Origin: Cellvibrionales bacterium UBA5860
GTDB taxonomy: Bacteria > Pseudomonadota > Gammaproteobacteria > Pseudomonadales > Porticoccaceae
Length of the DNA stretch: 8,961 nucleotides
Reading direction: 5' to 3'
Assembly (NCBI GenBank): GCA_002431545.1
Contig: DJFY01000026.1
Coordinates: 95,603-104,563, forward strand
Shown: one piece after another, positions 1 to 7,058 of the stretch
Position numbering within the stretch: position 1 is the first letter of the stretch
Layout: each line of letters starts with the position of its first letter
Translations under genes and position numbers: made by a program
Notes under the pieces: generated by a model
Databases searched by the model: none
Told to the model about the DNA's origin: nothing
Seen by the model: only the letters and a program-made list of their open reading frames with translations

Positions 1-881
1 TCCAATGTACTGCGCCCGGCAATGCCGTCGGTCTGTAGCCCATTGTCCCGCTGAAAGGCCAGCACTGCGTTGTAAGTTGCCACGTCATAGTCGTCATTGG
101 CAATAGTATTCAGGTAACCGAGCGCGAGCAGAGCCTGTTCCAGATAAGTTACCCGTTCACCGCGACTGTTCAGTGTCATCTTCTCGCCCGGCGGCACCGG
201 GGACCAGTCCACAGCCGGTTCGTTGAGGACGTGGTGCAGCTCGGCCTGTAACGCGGTGTACTCCGGATGGGGTGGCGTTAAATCCTCAAGTGCGGTGCGG
301 GGACCTTCGGTAACTGCCTTCTCGATCAGTGCTGGTAAATCGTGAATCCGGTGATAGGCCTGCCAGAGCGGATCGAGTTCTGCTGGGTCAACACGTCCTG
401 CGGCAAGATCCGCTGCGTGTAGTAAAAAGCCGTCGGTGAGCAATAACTCGAGATCTACCTGCTGCTTCGGGCGGAGTGCGGCCACATTGTTATCTGCAAG
501 TATGCGCAGGGTCGCCAGACGATATCTTGCTGGCGAAATACCATGATTATGCGCCGCTGCCAGCGCCTCGAGCAGTTCTGCGCCCTGCTCATTCAGGCCC
601 TCGGCGTCGACCCAGAGAGGTTCAAACGCTCGATTATGGTAAACCTTGGTCAGGCTGAAAAGGGTACGGACTGCGCCGCCCACTACCAGTAATTCTCCCC
701 CGGGAGAGCTGGTGACGATGTGATTGCGCAGGGCGTTGCGGAAGGCCTCATAAGAAGCATTGCTGTCTCCCGATGCGGACGACGAAAGCAAAATCCAGAA
801 GTAGAACATCGTTACCACTGTCCGAAAATGGCAACGGTTTTTCGTAGGGAAGTGGCCGTAAGCGGCGTGGTATCGAGACAT
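1..881 (-). CDS. ycbB: L,D-transpeptidase, YcbB/LdtD family (N-terminal part; C-terminus beyond window)
   Basis: I read this frame directly: it is open for 293 codons and runs off the left edge. Family members form 3-3 cross-links between peptidoglycan stem peptides in the periplasm. Residues about 20-42 are a hydrophobic stretch (VVTMFYFWILLSSSASG) that fits a signal peptide. Residues about 50-230 match the scaffold domain, with FEPLWVDAEG, a helix ending in HGISPARY, then LLLTDGFLLHAADLAAGRVD. Residues 235-293 are the start of a PG_binding_1 domain (LNSRGERVTYLEQALLALGY, then AVLAFQRDNGLQTDGIAGRSTL). The YkuD catalytic domain with its cysteine should follow outside the window. Start: ATG at 881 was chosen because it supplies a charged n-region; ATG at 809 is in frame but would begin directly in the hydrophobic core. 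Neither has a clear Shine-Dalgarno. An in-frame stop lies at 972-974. The family call is firm; catalytic integrity cannot be judged. Confidence 0.88.
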   Translation of the reverse strand, partial: MSRYHAAYGHFPTKNRCHFRTVVTMFYFWILLSSSASGDSNASYEAFRNALRNHIVTSSPGGELLVVGGAVRTLFSLTKVYHNRAFEPLWVDAEGLNEQGAELLEALAAAHNHGISPARYRLATLRILADNNVAALRPKQQVDLELLLTDGFLLHAADLAAGRVDPAELDPLWQAYHRIHDLPALIEKAVTEGPRTALEDLTPPHPEYTALQAELHHVLNEPAVDWSPVPPGEKMTLNSRGERVTYLEQALLALGYLNTIANDDYDVATYNAVLAFQRDNGLQTDGIAGRSTL

Positions 882-985
882 GCTTGTAGTTTGTGCGTAT
901 GGGAATAGGTGGGGGTGAGGCTGCGCCAGGGCAGGAAGCTTCGACAACGGAATTGACACATAGTTGCTGTTTCAAGACATATAAC

Positions 986-1006
986 CAGCCTGCCGACGAC
1001 AGGCTG
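986..1006. other. Perfect 7-bp stem-loop
   Basis: CAGCCTG (986-992) and CAGGCTG (1000-1006) form a perfect 7-bp inverted repeat around the 7-base loop CCGACGA. No T-run follows on either strand, so it is not a standard intrinsic terminator. It lies about 105 bases upstream of the transpeptidase start, in its probable 5' leader or promoter region. An operator or leader structure is possible; a chance hairpin cannot be excluded. Confidence 0.4.
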
Positions 1007-1124
1007 TGACCGGGGGTGAAGGGTGGACCAGGCTTAATGTTTGGGGTTACACCAGAGATCCTTAATGGGTGTGTTTCCGCCCGATGGAGGCTGAGTCAAG
1101 ACCCCGGGCCCTAATCTCACTGCG

Positions 1125-1153
1125 TTGCGACAGGCAAGATCGGTTTCTATAAA
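1125..1153 (+). promoter_or_regulatory. Candidate sigma70-type promoter for the AIM24-like gene
   Basis: TTGCGA (1125-1130) and TATAAA (1148-1153) are spaced by 17 bases. They match 4 of 6 and 5 of 6 positions of the sigma70 consensus. Transcription would run towards the TTG start at 1375 and leave an untranslated leader of over 200 bases, which is long. The interval is AT-rich in places, so the match may be accidental. Confidence 0.3.
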
Positions 1154-1361
1154 ATTAGGTTTTTATGCTGATTACGGAAAATTAGGGGAGTGGAAGAATT
1201 CGATCCAACATGGCTGTTGCTTAAGAGTGACGATTTGGGGATTATCAATCGTAGGCCTAAGCTCTCTGCCTGAAATCGCTAGCTTGCGGTGTGTGCTCTG
1301 GGTCAGCAGTTAGTCATGTATTGTTGCGCCGTTAAGTAGTTTGTCGTCAAAAATAAATCGT

Positions 1362-1366
1362 AAGGA
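1362..1366 (+). promoter_or_regulatory. Ribosome binding site deciding a TTG start
   Basis: AAGGA ends 8 bases before the TTG at 1375. No ATG or GTG near the N-terminus in this frame could replace it: the first internal ATG falls at residue 167, beyond the first membrane segment and coiled coil. The motif therefore fixes the unusual start codon. Confidence 0.7.
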
Positions 1367-1374
1367 ACCGCCTC

Positions 1375-2766
1375 TTGAGATTGCTCTCGGACCTGTTTAG
1401 GAAGCTTTTCGTTCGACTGATTATCCTGCTGTTGGCAGCTATTACTCTGATTGCTTTGGAGGCGCGAGAGAGAAACCTCGATAAAATTGAGAAAGAGAAA
1501 CTTCGAATAGAAGAAAAAATCAGCGATATAGATAAACGGATCAAGCAGAAGGAGCATCATCTTGCGACTAAAGCCGAGCAACAACGAAAGCTCAGGCGCA
1601 AGATCTCTGCCGAGAGAAATACCGCCGCAAGAAGCCTGAAAGCACTCGAGAAAAGCCGCAACGCCAAAAGAATACGGGACAAACTGCCGCCGTGGAAAGC
1701 GATTGAACATTTGCACACGGTTATAGAGAGCAATATCGAGGCCGCGGCGTTGTCGGTTAAACATGCCGAGGAAACGCTGAGAATCGTTCATACCAACAGG
1801 GAGATAGCCGAGCACACTGTAGAGAAAAGCCGACTCTATAACGAATTGGCCCTGGTCGAGGCCGATACCTCCATGGACTACCTGCTCAAGCAGGACAGTT
1901 TTTTAGCTCTGTTAAGCCGCAGTGACAGGCTATTGCTTCTGGCTCTTTTTTACGCGTTTTTCTTTGGGCCGATGACGATTAAATCCCTGAATTATTTTGT
2001 CTTTGCACCCCTCGCCAGGAAAGCGCCACCGATTGTAGTTAACACAGAGGCTGATGATCGGCTTGAAAGGATCAGCTATGGCTCCCCGGAAAATGAATTT
2101 GAAGTGCAGCTAGCCAAAGGTGAAAGTCTGGTAGTCCGGCCCGGCTGGTACAGTCTCAATAGCGAAGGTAGTACGCGGGCCCGATTTTTCTGGGACAGAA
2201 GCGCACCCTTTGCGTCCTACGCCATGGGTCTTTTCAATATGACCGAATTCAAGCGGGACAGTGATGCGAGCAGAATCATACGCATCGGTTGCGAGGAAGA
2301 CCCCACCCAGAACATATTCCCCGTTCATCTGGACGAACATCCCGGTTACGTTGTTCGCCAGGGCCATGTGGTCGCTACTTCGGGAGAGGCCCTGGCAATG
2401 GCGAAAAAATGGCGACTTTGGGACTGGAAAAGCTGGCTCTTCGGCAATATTCGCTACGTTTATTTTACCGGTACAGGCACCGTTTATATCAGCGGCCACG
2501 GCAATATCGCTGATAACGAAACCACTGCAAACAGTCGCATCAAAGAGCAACACGTAATCGGCTTCGATACCCGAAGTCCGATTAAAATGATGAGGACAGA
2601 GACCTTCGCCAACTACTGGCTAAACCACAAGCCGCTATACGATATTCACTTCCCGGAGCAGGGGCGCTACCTGCAACAGCAATCATATGGTCAGCGGGAC
2701 GACAAAATATTCAGAAGCCTGTTTGAAGATATTATGGGGGCGATAGGGAAGTTACTCGGCTTTTAA
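1375..2766 (+). CDS. Membrane-anchored coiled-coil protein with AIM24-like C-terminal domain
   Basis: This 463-residue protein starts at TTG with AAGGA at good spacing. Residues about 12-29 are a hydrophobic helix (LFVRLIILLLAAITLIAL). Residues about 32-160 are rich in Glu, Lys and Arg and read as a long coiled coil (DKIEKEKLRIEEKISDIDKR). Residues about 185-205 form a second membrane segment (LLLLALFYAFFFGPMTI). The C-terminal part, about 235-435, resembles AIM24-family domains: EVQLAKGESLVVRPGW, then HPGYVVRQGHVVATSG, YVYFTGTGTVYISGHGNI and HVIGFDTRSPIKM. AIM24 is a beta-rich fold named after a yeast mitochondrial protein; bacterial function is poorly defined. Two membrane passes would put the coiled coil in the periplasm and the AIM24-like domain in the cytoplasm, or the reverse. 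The 233-base gap to the next gene argues against a tight operon. The coding call is near certain; the domain call is from motif resemblance. Confidence 0.85.
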   Translation: MRLLSDLFRKLFVRLIILLLAAITLIALEARERNLDKIEKEKLRIEEKISDIDKRIKQKEHHLATKAEQQRKLRRKISAERNTAARSLKALEKSRNAKRIRDKLPPWKAIEHLHTVIESNIEAAALSVKHAEETLRIVHTNREIAEHTVEKSRLYNELALVEADTSMDYLLKQDSFLALLSRSDRLLLLALFYAFFFGPMTIKSLNYFVFAPLARKAPPIVVNTEADDRLERISYGSPENEFEVQLAKGESLVVRPGWYSLNSEGSTRARFFWDRSAPFASYAMGLFNMTEFKRDSDASRIIRIGCEEDPTQNIFPVHLDEHPGYVVRQGHVVATSGEALAMAKKWRLWDWKSWLFGNIRYVYFTGTGTVYISGHGNIADNETTANSRIKEQHVIGFDTRSPIKMMRTETFANYWLNHKPLYDIHFPEQGRYLQQQSYGQRDDKIFRSLFEDIMGAIGKLLGF

Positions 2767-2795
2767 AGGGTTGGAGACCAGCTGAGTTAAAGTGT

Positions 2796-2825
2796 TTGAT
2801 AGGTTGATATTTGAGAAAACATAAG
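2796..2825 (+). promoter_or_regulatory. Weak promoter-like pair upstream of the DUF945 gene
   Basis: TTGATA (2796-2801, 5 of 6 to consensus) and CATAAG (2820-2825, 4 of 6) are spaced by 18 bases. They lie in the 233-base gap before the DUF945 gene. This is the best pair I found in the gap, but it could be chance. Confidence 0.2.
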
Positions 2826-2999
2826 GGGGTTTGCGGAACATTAGCGTCAAAATCCGATATTGTGCATCTGCGCCCAGTTTCAACCGACGTTATTGTTCTA
2901 GCGCTATACCCGTGGTTCGCTCTCAGTTATTCTCACACCGGGAAAAATATCGTGATTAATCGCTAAAGTATTTTTGGCAAAGTAAAGGAAGCATCTCGC

Positions 3000-4409
3000 A
3001 TGAAAAAGGTATTGGCATTTGGAGTGATAGGTTTGATCGGTCTCTGGATTGTCGGGGTCTTCATCTCCGGTCGGGCGGCTGCCAATAAAGTGGATGAACA
3101 AATTGCCGAACTCAACAGCGATCTCGCTGATCGCTCAATTCCGGTGTCTGTGTCCAAACAATCCTACGAATCCGGGTTTTTTTCCAGTGATTCCCGTATT
3201 CAAGTGACGATGGATTACAAGGATAAAAGGCCGGTGCTCATTGAAGTAGACCTCGACATATACCACGGCCCCATCATGTTGCCGCCTGATGGCCCGAAGC
3301 TCGGTGCTTACTATATTGGGTTTACGCCGGATATTGCAGCCGCACTAAGCGAGGCAGGTAAGAATGACGAGTTTCTAAACGGCTTTGCCGGACGAGACCC
3401 TTTGACTGGCGGTGTTCTGATGGGTTTCTGGGGCGGGCAAACTATTGATCTGGCACTGGCGCCCTTTGAGTTTTCCGAGGATGGTAGCTCCTTTTCGCTC
3501 GAAAACGGCATTGTCGGCTCATTCAGTACCGATGGCCAGTTCTCCACCCTCGCTGGTAACGTTGAATTTGGTGCGCTGTCGTTTGGCGACGAATCCGAGG
3601 CGGCTACTTTCTATATTGCCGCATCGAGCCTGACGGCGGACATCACGGAAATCCACGCGGGGAGTATGTTAACCGGCGAACTTGCCTACAGGCTGGATAG
3701 GGCGGTGATTAAAGCGGAAGGTGCTGAGCATCGTATCGAAGATGTTTTCATACGCGCCCTTAGCGATAAAAACGAGAGCGGTATATACGGGAATGCGGAA
3801 ATAGTAGCCGGTTCCATATCCTCTTCGGACCAGAGTTTTAAATCTATGTTTAACGGACCATTAACTGCACGCTTGCACATGGATTATGAAGGGCTAGATG
3901 AGCCGGCGTTTCGAGAGTATATGGTTGTAAACCAAAGGATGAATCAGGGTGTCTATACTGCTTTTCTCGGGGGTGGCGATACGTCTCGTCTAACAGAATT
4001 GTATGAAGAGGAAATGCAGAACGTTTTGCACGCGACGGCGGGTTTGATCAAAAAAGGCTTTAAGTTTGATTATGGTATTTCCGTTGGCGGGGGGGACGCG
4101 AGTTCCGGTTTCAAATTGTCGGCCGATTGGGTAGACGATCAGGATTTAGTGCACAAAGAGACTCTGCGACAAGCGCTTGCCGGGATTCAGGCAAAATTGA
4201 ATGTGACTATCGACAAGGCATTTTTAAGTGGCGACGGTCAAATAATGCAAATACCGGTGGGCATGGGATATGCCGTGGAAACTCCCACGGGTTTTGCAAG
4301 TGAGGCCGAATTTAATCGCGGTGAATTGTCGCTAAATGGTCAGGCGATTCCTTATACGCAAATGCTGGGCAGTGCGCTTGATCAAGAACTGCCGTGGCGC
4401 GAGCGGTAG
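3000..4409 (+). CDS. DUF945 / YdgA-family envelope protein
   Basis: This 469-residue protein matches the size and N-terminal hallmarks of the DUF945 family, which includes E. coli YdgA. It begins MKKVLAFGVIGLIGLWIVGVF, a single membrane helix or uncleaved signal anchor at residues 5-22. The family signature YESGFFSSDSR follows at 56-66, then IYHGP at 87-91. The rest (about 100-469) is soluble, acidic and rich in predicted beta strands, and would lie in the periplasm. The function of DUF945 proteins is not well established. The start ATG has AAGGA at 2985-2989, spaced 10 bases. The gene is convergent with the CNNM gene; the 76-base gap holds the palindrome GAGCGCTC (4424-4431) but no clear terminator. 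The family call rests on two signature motifs plus length. Confidence 0.85.
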   Translation: MKKVLAFGVIGLIGLWIVGVFISGRAAANKVDEQIAELNSDLADRSIPVSVSKQSYESGFFSSDSRIQVTMDYKDKRPVLIEVDLDIYHGPIMLPPDGPKLGAYYIGFTPDIAAALSEAGKNDEFLNGFAGRDPLTGGVLMGFWGGQTIDLALAPFEFSEDGSSFSLENGIVGSFSTDGQFSTLAGNVEFGALSFGDESEAATFYIAASSLTADITEIHAGSMLTGELAYRLDRAVIKAEGAEHRIEDVFIRALSDKNESGIYGNAEIVAGSISSSDQSFKSMFNGPLTARLHMDYEGLDEPAFREYMVVNQRMNQGVYTAFLGGGDTSRLTELYEEEMQNVLHATAGLIKKGFKFDYGISVGGGDASSGFKLSADWVDDQDLVHKETLRQALAGIQAKLNVTIDKAFLSGDGQIMQIPVGMGYAVETPTGFASEAEFNRGELSLNGQAIPYTQMLGSALDQELPWRER

Positions 4410-4485
4410 TGCCAAAGTCTGCCGAGCGCTCAGGTGCGTGATTGCAGGAGCTGACCCGTGTGGCGAGGACTCTTAGTGGGTTGGT

Positions 4486-5544
4486 CTACGTCTTTGTGTC
4501 GTCTTCCTGATCAAGCTTTTCGCCGCGTAATCGCTTGCGATACCTGGCTTTGGCAAGTGCTTGCATGTCCTCTACCTTATCGCTTTCGTCAACGATTTCA
4601 CGGCCGAGGAGGGTTTCGATGGCGTCTTCCAGCGTAACCACGCCGGAGTTTTGACCGAACTCGTCTTCCACCAGAAATAAATGGGCGCGATGCTTAATAA
4701 ACAGGTCGAGCAATTGCTGGATAGGTAGTTTTTCGGAGACGCGTACGATGGGCCGAACATGCTTCTCGACGCGTTCGTCACCATGCCCGGCGCGTTCTGC
4801 CAGAAACAGATCGCGCTTAATAACTTTGCCGATGACGTCGTCGGTGCTGTCGCCATAGACGGGCATGCGGCTGAATTGCCGGGTGCGCGGGTGGTCCAGG
4901 GCCTCGCTGACTGTCATATCCCGGCTCAGCATGTGCACCACGCTCCGGGGTGTGAGCACGTCTTCTGTGAGCACCTCCCGAAGACTAAGAATATTTGCCA
5001 GGTATTCACTTTCGTCGGAGAAGAGGGCGCCTTCCCGGTGGCCCAATGAGGCCAGGGCGATAATTTCCTCCCGGGTGATTTCGTCGCCTTCTTTCTCACT
5101 GAATAGCCTGGTCAACCGCGTCGATATCCAGACCAGCGGATAAACTACCTTGACCAGCCAGACAATAATAAACGCAGCAGGGATGGCGAGCTGGCGCCAA
5201 AAGGTCGCGCCGAGGGTTTTCGGGATGATTTCCGAAAAATACAGAATGACCAACGTCAGCAGCACCGCGATCAGGGTTTCCCATTCCGCGCCAAATATCT
5301 GAACCGCCTGCGAGCCGACACCGGCGGCACCCATGGTATGGGCGAAGGTGTTGAGAATAAGAATGCTCGACAGAGACTCGTCCAAGCGATCGCGGACTTT
5401 ATAGATCTGCTTGCCGGCCTGTGGCTTATCCGACACGGTTTGTTCCACAAAGCTGGGATTGATGGACAGCAGCACTGCTTCGAGGATCGAACAGAGAAAC
5501 GAAACGCCAATAGCGATGGCGAGATAAGTAAACAATAAGGTCAT
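4486..5544 (-). CDS. CNNM/DUF21-domain membrane protein with CBS pair (CorC/HlyC-like, short form)
   Basis: This 352-residue protein has the CNNM (DUF21) membrane domain at about 1-150: SILEAVLLS at 19-27, LNTFAHTMGAAGVG at 64-77 and FSEIIPKTLGA at 103-113. The acidic and proline residues in these motifs are conserved in the family. An amphipathic linker (about 150-190) leads to a CBS pair at roughly 196-255 and 262-322, including LTPRSVVHML and VVTLEDAIETLLGREIVDE. Family members are linked to magnesium or other cation export and, through CBS domains, to nucleotide sensing. The usual C-terminal CorC_HlyC domain is absent: the protein ends about 30 residues after the second CBS with a charged tail (ARYRKRLRGEKLDQEDDTK). 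Forms without that domain are known, so this need not be a truncation. The ATG has no strong Shine-Dalgarno. The substrate is inferred from the family only. Confidence 0.9.
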   Translation of the reverse strand: MTLLFTYLAIAIGVSFLCSILEAVLLSINPSFVEQTVSDKPQAGKQIYKVRDRLDESLSSILILNTFAHTMGAAGVGSQAVQIFGAEWETLIAVLLTLVILYFSEIIPKTLGATFWRQLAIPAAFIIVWLVKVVYPLVWISTRLTRLFSEKEGDEITREEIIALASLGHREGALFSDESEYLANILSLREVLTEDVLTPRSVVHMLSRDMTVSEALDHPRTRQFSRMPVYGDSTDDVIGKVIKRDLFLAERAGHGDERVEKHVRPIVRVSEKLPIQQLLDLFIKHRAHLFLVEDEFGQNSGVVTLEDAIETLLGREIVDESDKVEDMQALAKARYRKRLRGEKLDQEDDTKT

Positions 5545-5663
5545 GGGTGGACTACATCTGGTGGTTTCTCGCCACGTATAGCAATAGCTTGAGTTTGTAA
5601 TTCAACCCGTCCAGTTTAACCTATCTGTTAAGTCAGTCGTGAGGCCGCTTGTAAAGAGGCTGT
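5545..5663. other. Divergent promoter region between the CNNM and oxidoreductase genes
   Basis: This 119-base gap must hold start signals for two genes on opposite strands, so shared control is possible. On the minus strand TTGAAT and TATACG occur with 19-base spacing, too loose to call. The plus-strand gene has AAGAGG (5654-5659) four bases before its ATG, a usable though close Shine-Dalgarno. No obvious dyad operator was seen. Confidence 0.45.
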
Positions 5664-6644
5664 ATGAGAGCAATTGAATATAACCAATACGGACCACCCA
5701 GTGTGCTCCACCTTACGGAAGCGCCGAAACCTTTTCCCAGGGACAATGAAATCCTGATTAAGATACGAGCGACGACCGTCACAGCGGGTGATTGTAGACT
5801 GCGGGCACTGAATGTGCCTTTTGGCTTTCGCACCCTATTACGATTATTTTTGGGCTTTTCACGCCCCCGGCGCAGAGTTTTGGGGATGGAGCTTGCTGGT
5901 GATATCGAATCGGTCGGTAAAGCCGTCAGCAAATTCAAGCCCGGTGATTCGGTTTTTGCCTATTCAGGAATCGGGATGGGTTGTTATGCCGAATACAAAT
6001 GCATGTCGGAAGACGAAGCTGTCGTACTTAAACCGCCGAATCTAAGCTATCAAGAGGCCGCTGCTTTATCCTACGGCGGCACAACCGCTTTGAACTTCCT
6101 TAACCGGGCGCAAATTAAAAGCGGAGAAACAATTCTGATCAATGGCGCGTCGGGAGCCGTCGGTAGTGCTGCGGTCGAAATTGCCAAACACTTTGGTGCT
6201 GAGGTCACCGGCGTCTGTAGCACGGTGAATTTGGCGTGGGTGCAGTCATTGGGTGCCGACCATGTTATCGACTATACGAAAGAAGACTTCACAGGTAACG
6301 GTAAAAAATATGACATTATTTTTGATGCAGTCGGTTCCGCACCCTACTCGCGCAGCAAAACCTCGCTAGAGGAGAATGGTCGGTTTCTCATGGTGAACGG
6401 CGGGTTATTAGAGATGTTGCTGATACCGTGGATTACTCTGACCAGTCGGAGGAAAATTATCGGTGGTGCTGCAGCCAACAAGGTCGACGATTTACGCTAT
6501 CTCGCAAAATTGGCAAAGGCGGGTGAATTCAAGCCGGCTATAGACCGATGCTATCCCCTGGAGGACATCGCCGAGGCTCACGCCTACGTGGATACCGGCC
6601 GCAAAAAGGGCAATATCGTTGTCACGCTCGAAAAAGTCCTTTAA
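5664..6644 (+). CDS. Zinc-independent NAD(P)-dependent alcohol dehydrogenase / quinone oxidoreductase (MDR family)
   Basis: This 326-residue protein is a full-length medium-chain dehydrogenase/reductase. The N-terminal GroES-like domain (about 1-120) carries YGPPSVLHLTEAP, EILIKIRATTVTAGD and FKPGDSVFAYSG. The Rossmann domain has the nucleotide-binding stretch LINGASGAVGSAAVEIAKHFGAEV (158-181), followed by LGADHVIDY and YDIIFDAVGS. The C-terminus, YPLEDIAEAHAYVDTGRKKGNIVVTL, is typical of the family. The usual catalytic zinc cysteine near position 43 is absent (AGD), placing it with quinone-oxidoreductase-like enzymes that use NAD(P)H without zinc. It is probably cytosolic; the substrate cannot be read from sequence. 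The gene stands alone on the plus strand, divergent from the CNNM gene. AAGAGG precedes the ATG. Confidence 0.93.
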   Translation: MRAIEYNQYGPPSVLHLTEAPKPFPRDNEILIKIRATTVTAGDCRLRALNVPFGFRTLLRLFLGFSRPRRRVLGMELAGDIESVGKAVSKFKPGDSVFAYSGIGMGCYAEYKCMSEDEAVVLKPPNLSYQEAAALSYGGTTALNFLNRAQIKSGETILINGASGAVGSAAVEIAKHFGAEVTGVCSTVNLAWVQSLGADHVIDYTKEDFTGNGKKYDIIFDAVGSAPYSRSKTSLEENGRFLMVNGGLLEMLLIPWITLTSRRKIIGGAAANKVDDLRYLAKLAKAGEFKPAIDRCYPLEDIAEAHAYVDTGRKKGNIVVTLEKVL

Positions 6645-6764
6645 TCGAGCCTGGCACGAAAGAGTCAGAAAACCTGACAACCAGAGATAACCTAAAAGTC
6701 AGAGCGATTTATTTTCAACTTAGGTACGTGACGCTCGCGGTTTTCTTTGTAACGCCGGCGCCAA

Positions 6765-6932
6765 TCAACAGCGGACTATTGATAACAAACTTCGGGCTAT
6801 TTTTTTATTAATTGAAACTGCGCGCCATTTCCGACATGCAGGGAAAGGATTTTCGGCACCGGGAAATTGTTCTGGCAGGCCGAGCTGGGCTTTGCGGTGG
6901 TCGGCGATAAAGTGAAGGTGCTTCTCCATCAT
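6765..6932 (-). CDS. Small ORF, 55 residues, strong ribosome binding site
   Basis: I read this frame by hand. It starts with two consecutive ATG codons (6932 and 6929), preceded by GGGAGG four to seven bases upstream, one of the best Shine-Dalgarno matches in the window. The product starts MMEKHLHFIADHRKAQLG, continues with LPEQFPGAENPFPACRKW, and ends in a basic tail before TGA at 6765-6767. There is no signal peptide or membrane segment. The first 40 codons lie in GC-rich DNA and look more protein-like; the last 15 run through AT-rich DNA that includes the seven-base T-run. This fits an N-terminal fragment of a once longer gene, with the tail read from unrelated sequence. I recognise no family. 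It could be a real small protein, a remnant, or chance. Confidence 0.35.
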   Translation of the reverse strand: MMEKHLHFIADHRKAQLGLPEQFPGAENPFPACRKWRAVSINKKIARSLLSIVRC

Positions 6933-6956
6933 CGCGCCTCCCAAGTCCGGAACACT

Positions 6957-7019
6957 TCAGGGCATCGAGTAGTGGGCGCCGGGGGTTTCCAGATTAGCTA
7001 AACGCCAAAAGGCCAACAT
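6957..7019 (-). CDS. Very short ORF, 20 residues, possible leader or gene remnant
   Basis: An ATG at 7019 opens a 20-codon frame (begins MLAFWRLANL, ends HYSMP) that stops at 6957-6959. That is 24 bases before the two ATGs of the next small ORF on the same strand. GAGG lies three bases before the ATG, rather close. It might be the coding end of a decayed gene, a leader peptide, or chance. Length alone makes this weak. Confidence 0.15.
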   Translation of the reverse strand: MLAFWRLANLETPGAHYSMP

Positions 7020-7028
7020 TCGCCTCGA

Positions 7029-7051
7029 GCCGCCGAAACTACCGCGGCGGC
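7029..7051 (-). terminator. GC-rich hairpin just after the minus-strand cluster
   Basis: GCCGCCG (7029-7035) and CGGCGGC (7045-7051) pair perfectly over 7 bp around a 9-base loop. The hairpin begins 7 bases past the stop codon of the last cluster gene, where a terminator is expected. No U-run follows on the minus strand (the next bases are TCGAGG), so intrinsic termination would be poor. It may instead protect the 3' end or act with Rho. Confidence 0.4.
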
Positions 7052-7058
7052 GCACAGC

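Larger units (their letters stand above)
882..1374. other. Long intergenic leader, no gene supported
   Basis: This 493-base gap separates two divergently transcribed genes, so it should hold promoters for both. I see one hairpin (986-1006), one promoter-like pair on the plus strand (1125-1153) and a short direct repeat of AAAATTAGG (1152-1160 and 1179-1187). Open frames here are short, lack ribosome binding sites and resemble no protein I know. No tRNA or riboswitch fold was recognised. Confidence 0.6.
6645..7058. other. Gene-poor interval with small minus-strand frames
   Basis: This 414-base interval separates the plus-strand oxidoreductase from the end of the minus-strand cluster. It holds two short minus-strand frames (6957-7019 and 6765-6932) and a GC-rich hairpin (7029-7051). 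Around 6800-6806 there is a run of seven T, but I found no stem directly before it, so I do not call a terminator. A short repeat GTCAG/CTGAC (6664-6678) follows the oxidoreductase without a T-run. By eye, bases 6820-7058 are more GC-rich than 6660-6810, so the right part may have a different origin or be the remnant of a gene. Confidence 0.5.

Noticed and set aside
748..975. 75-codon minus-strand frame starting at 975
   Set aside because: It overlaps the N-terminus of the transpeptidase in another frame, has no domain signature, and the overlapped frame encodes a clear family match.
1125..1313. 62-codon plus-strand frame in the long intergenic region
   Set aside because: It begins at TTG without a Shine-Dalgarno, has no recognisable motif, and its start coincides with the promoter-like -35 element.
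1303..1815. 170-codon minus-strand frame
   Set aside because: It is antisense to the coiled-coil part of the AIM24-like gene; its Ser/Leu/Asn-rich composition is what antisense of a Glu/Lys-rich coiled coil produces.
2110..2553. 147-codon minus-strand frame
   Set aside because: It lies wholly antisense to the AIM24-like domain and shows no motif or start signal of its own.
6664..6678. GTCAG/CTGAC repeat as terminator of the oxidoreductase
   Set aside because: The stem is only 5 bp and no T-run follows.
6690..6724. ACCTAA/TTAGGT inverted repeat as an integron attC-like site
   Set aside because: The matching arms are only 6 bp, no integrase or cassette structure is present, and such repeats arise by chance.
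6790..6806. Run of seven T as an intrinsic terminator
   Set aside because: I could not form a stable stem immediately before the run on the plus strand.
6548..6811. 87-codon plus-strand frame overlapping the end of the oxidoreductase
   Set aside because: Its first third lies inside the well-conserved C-terminus of the oxidoreductase, and the rest has no start signal or motif.
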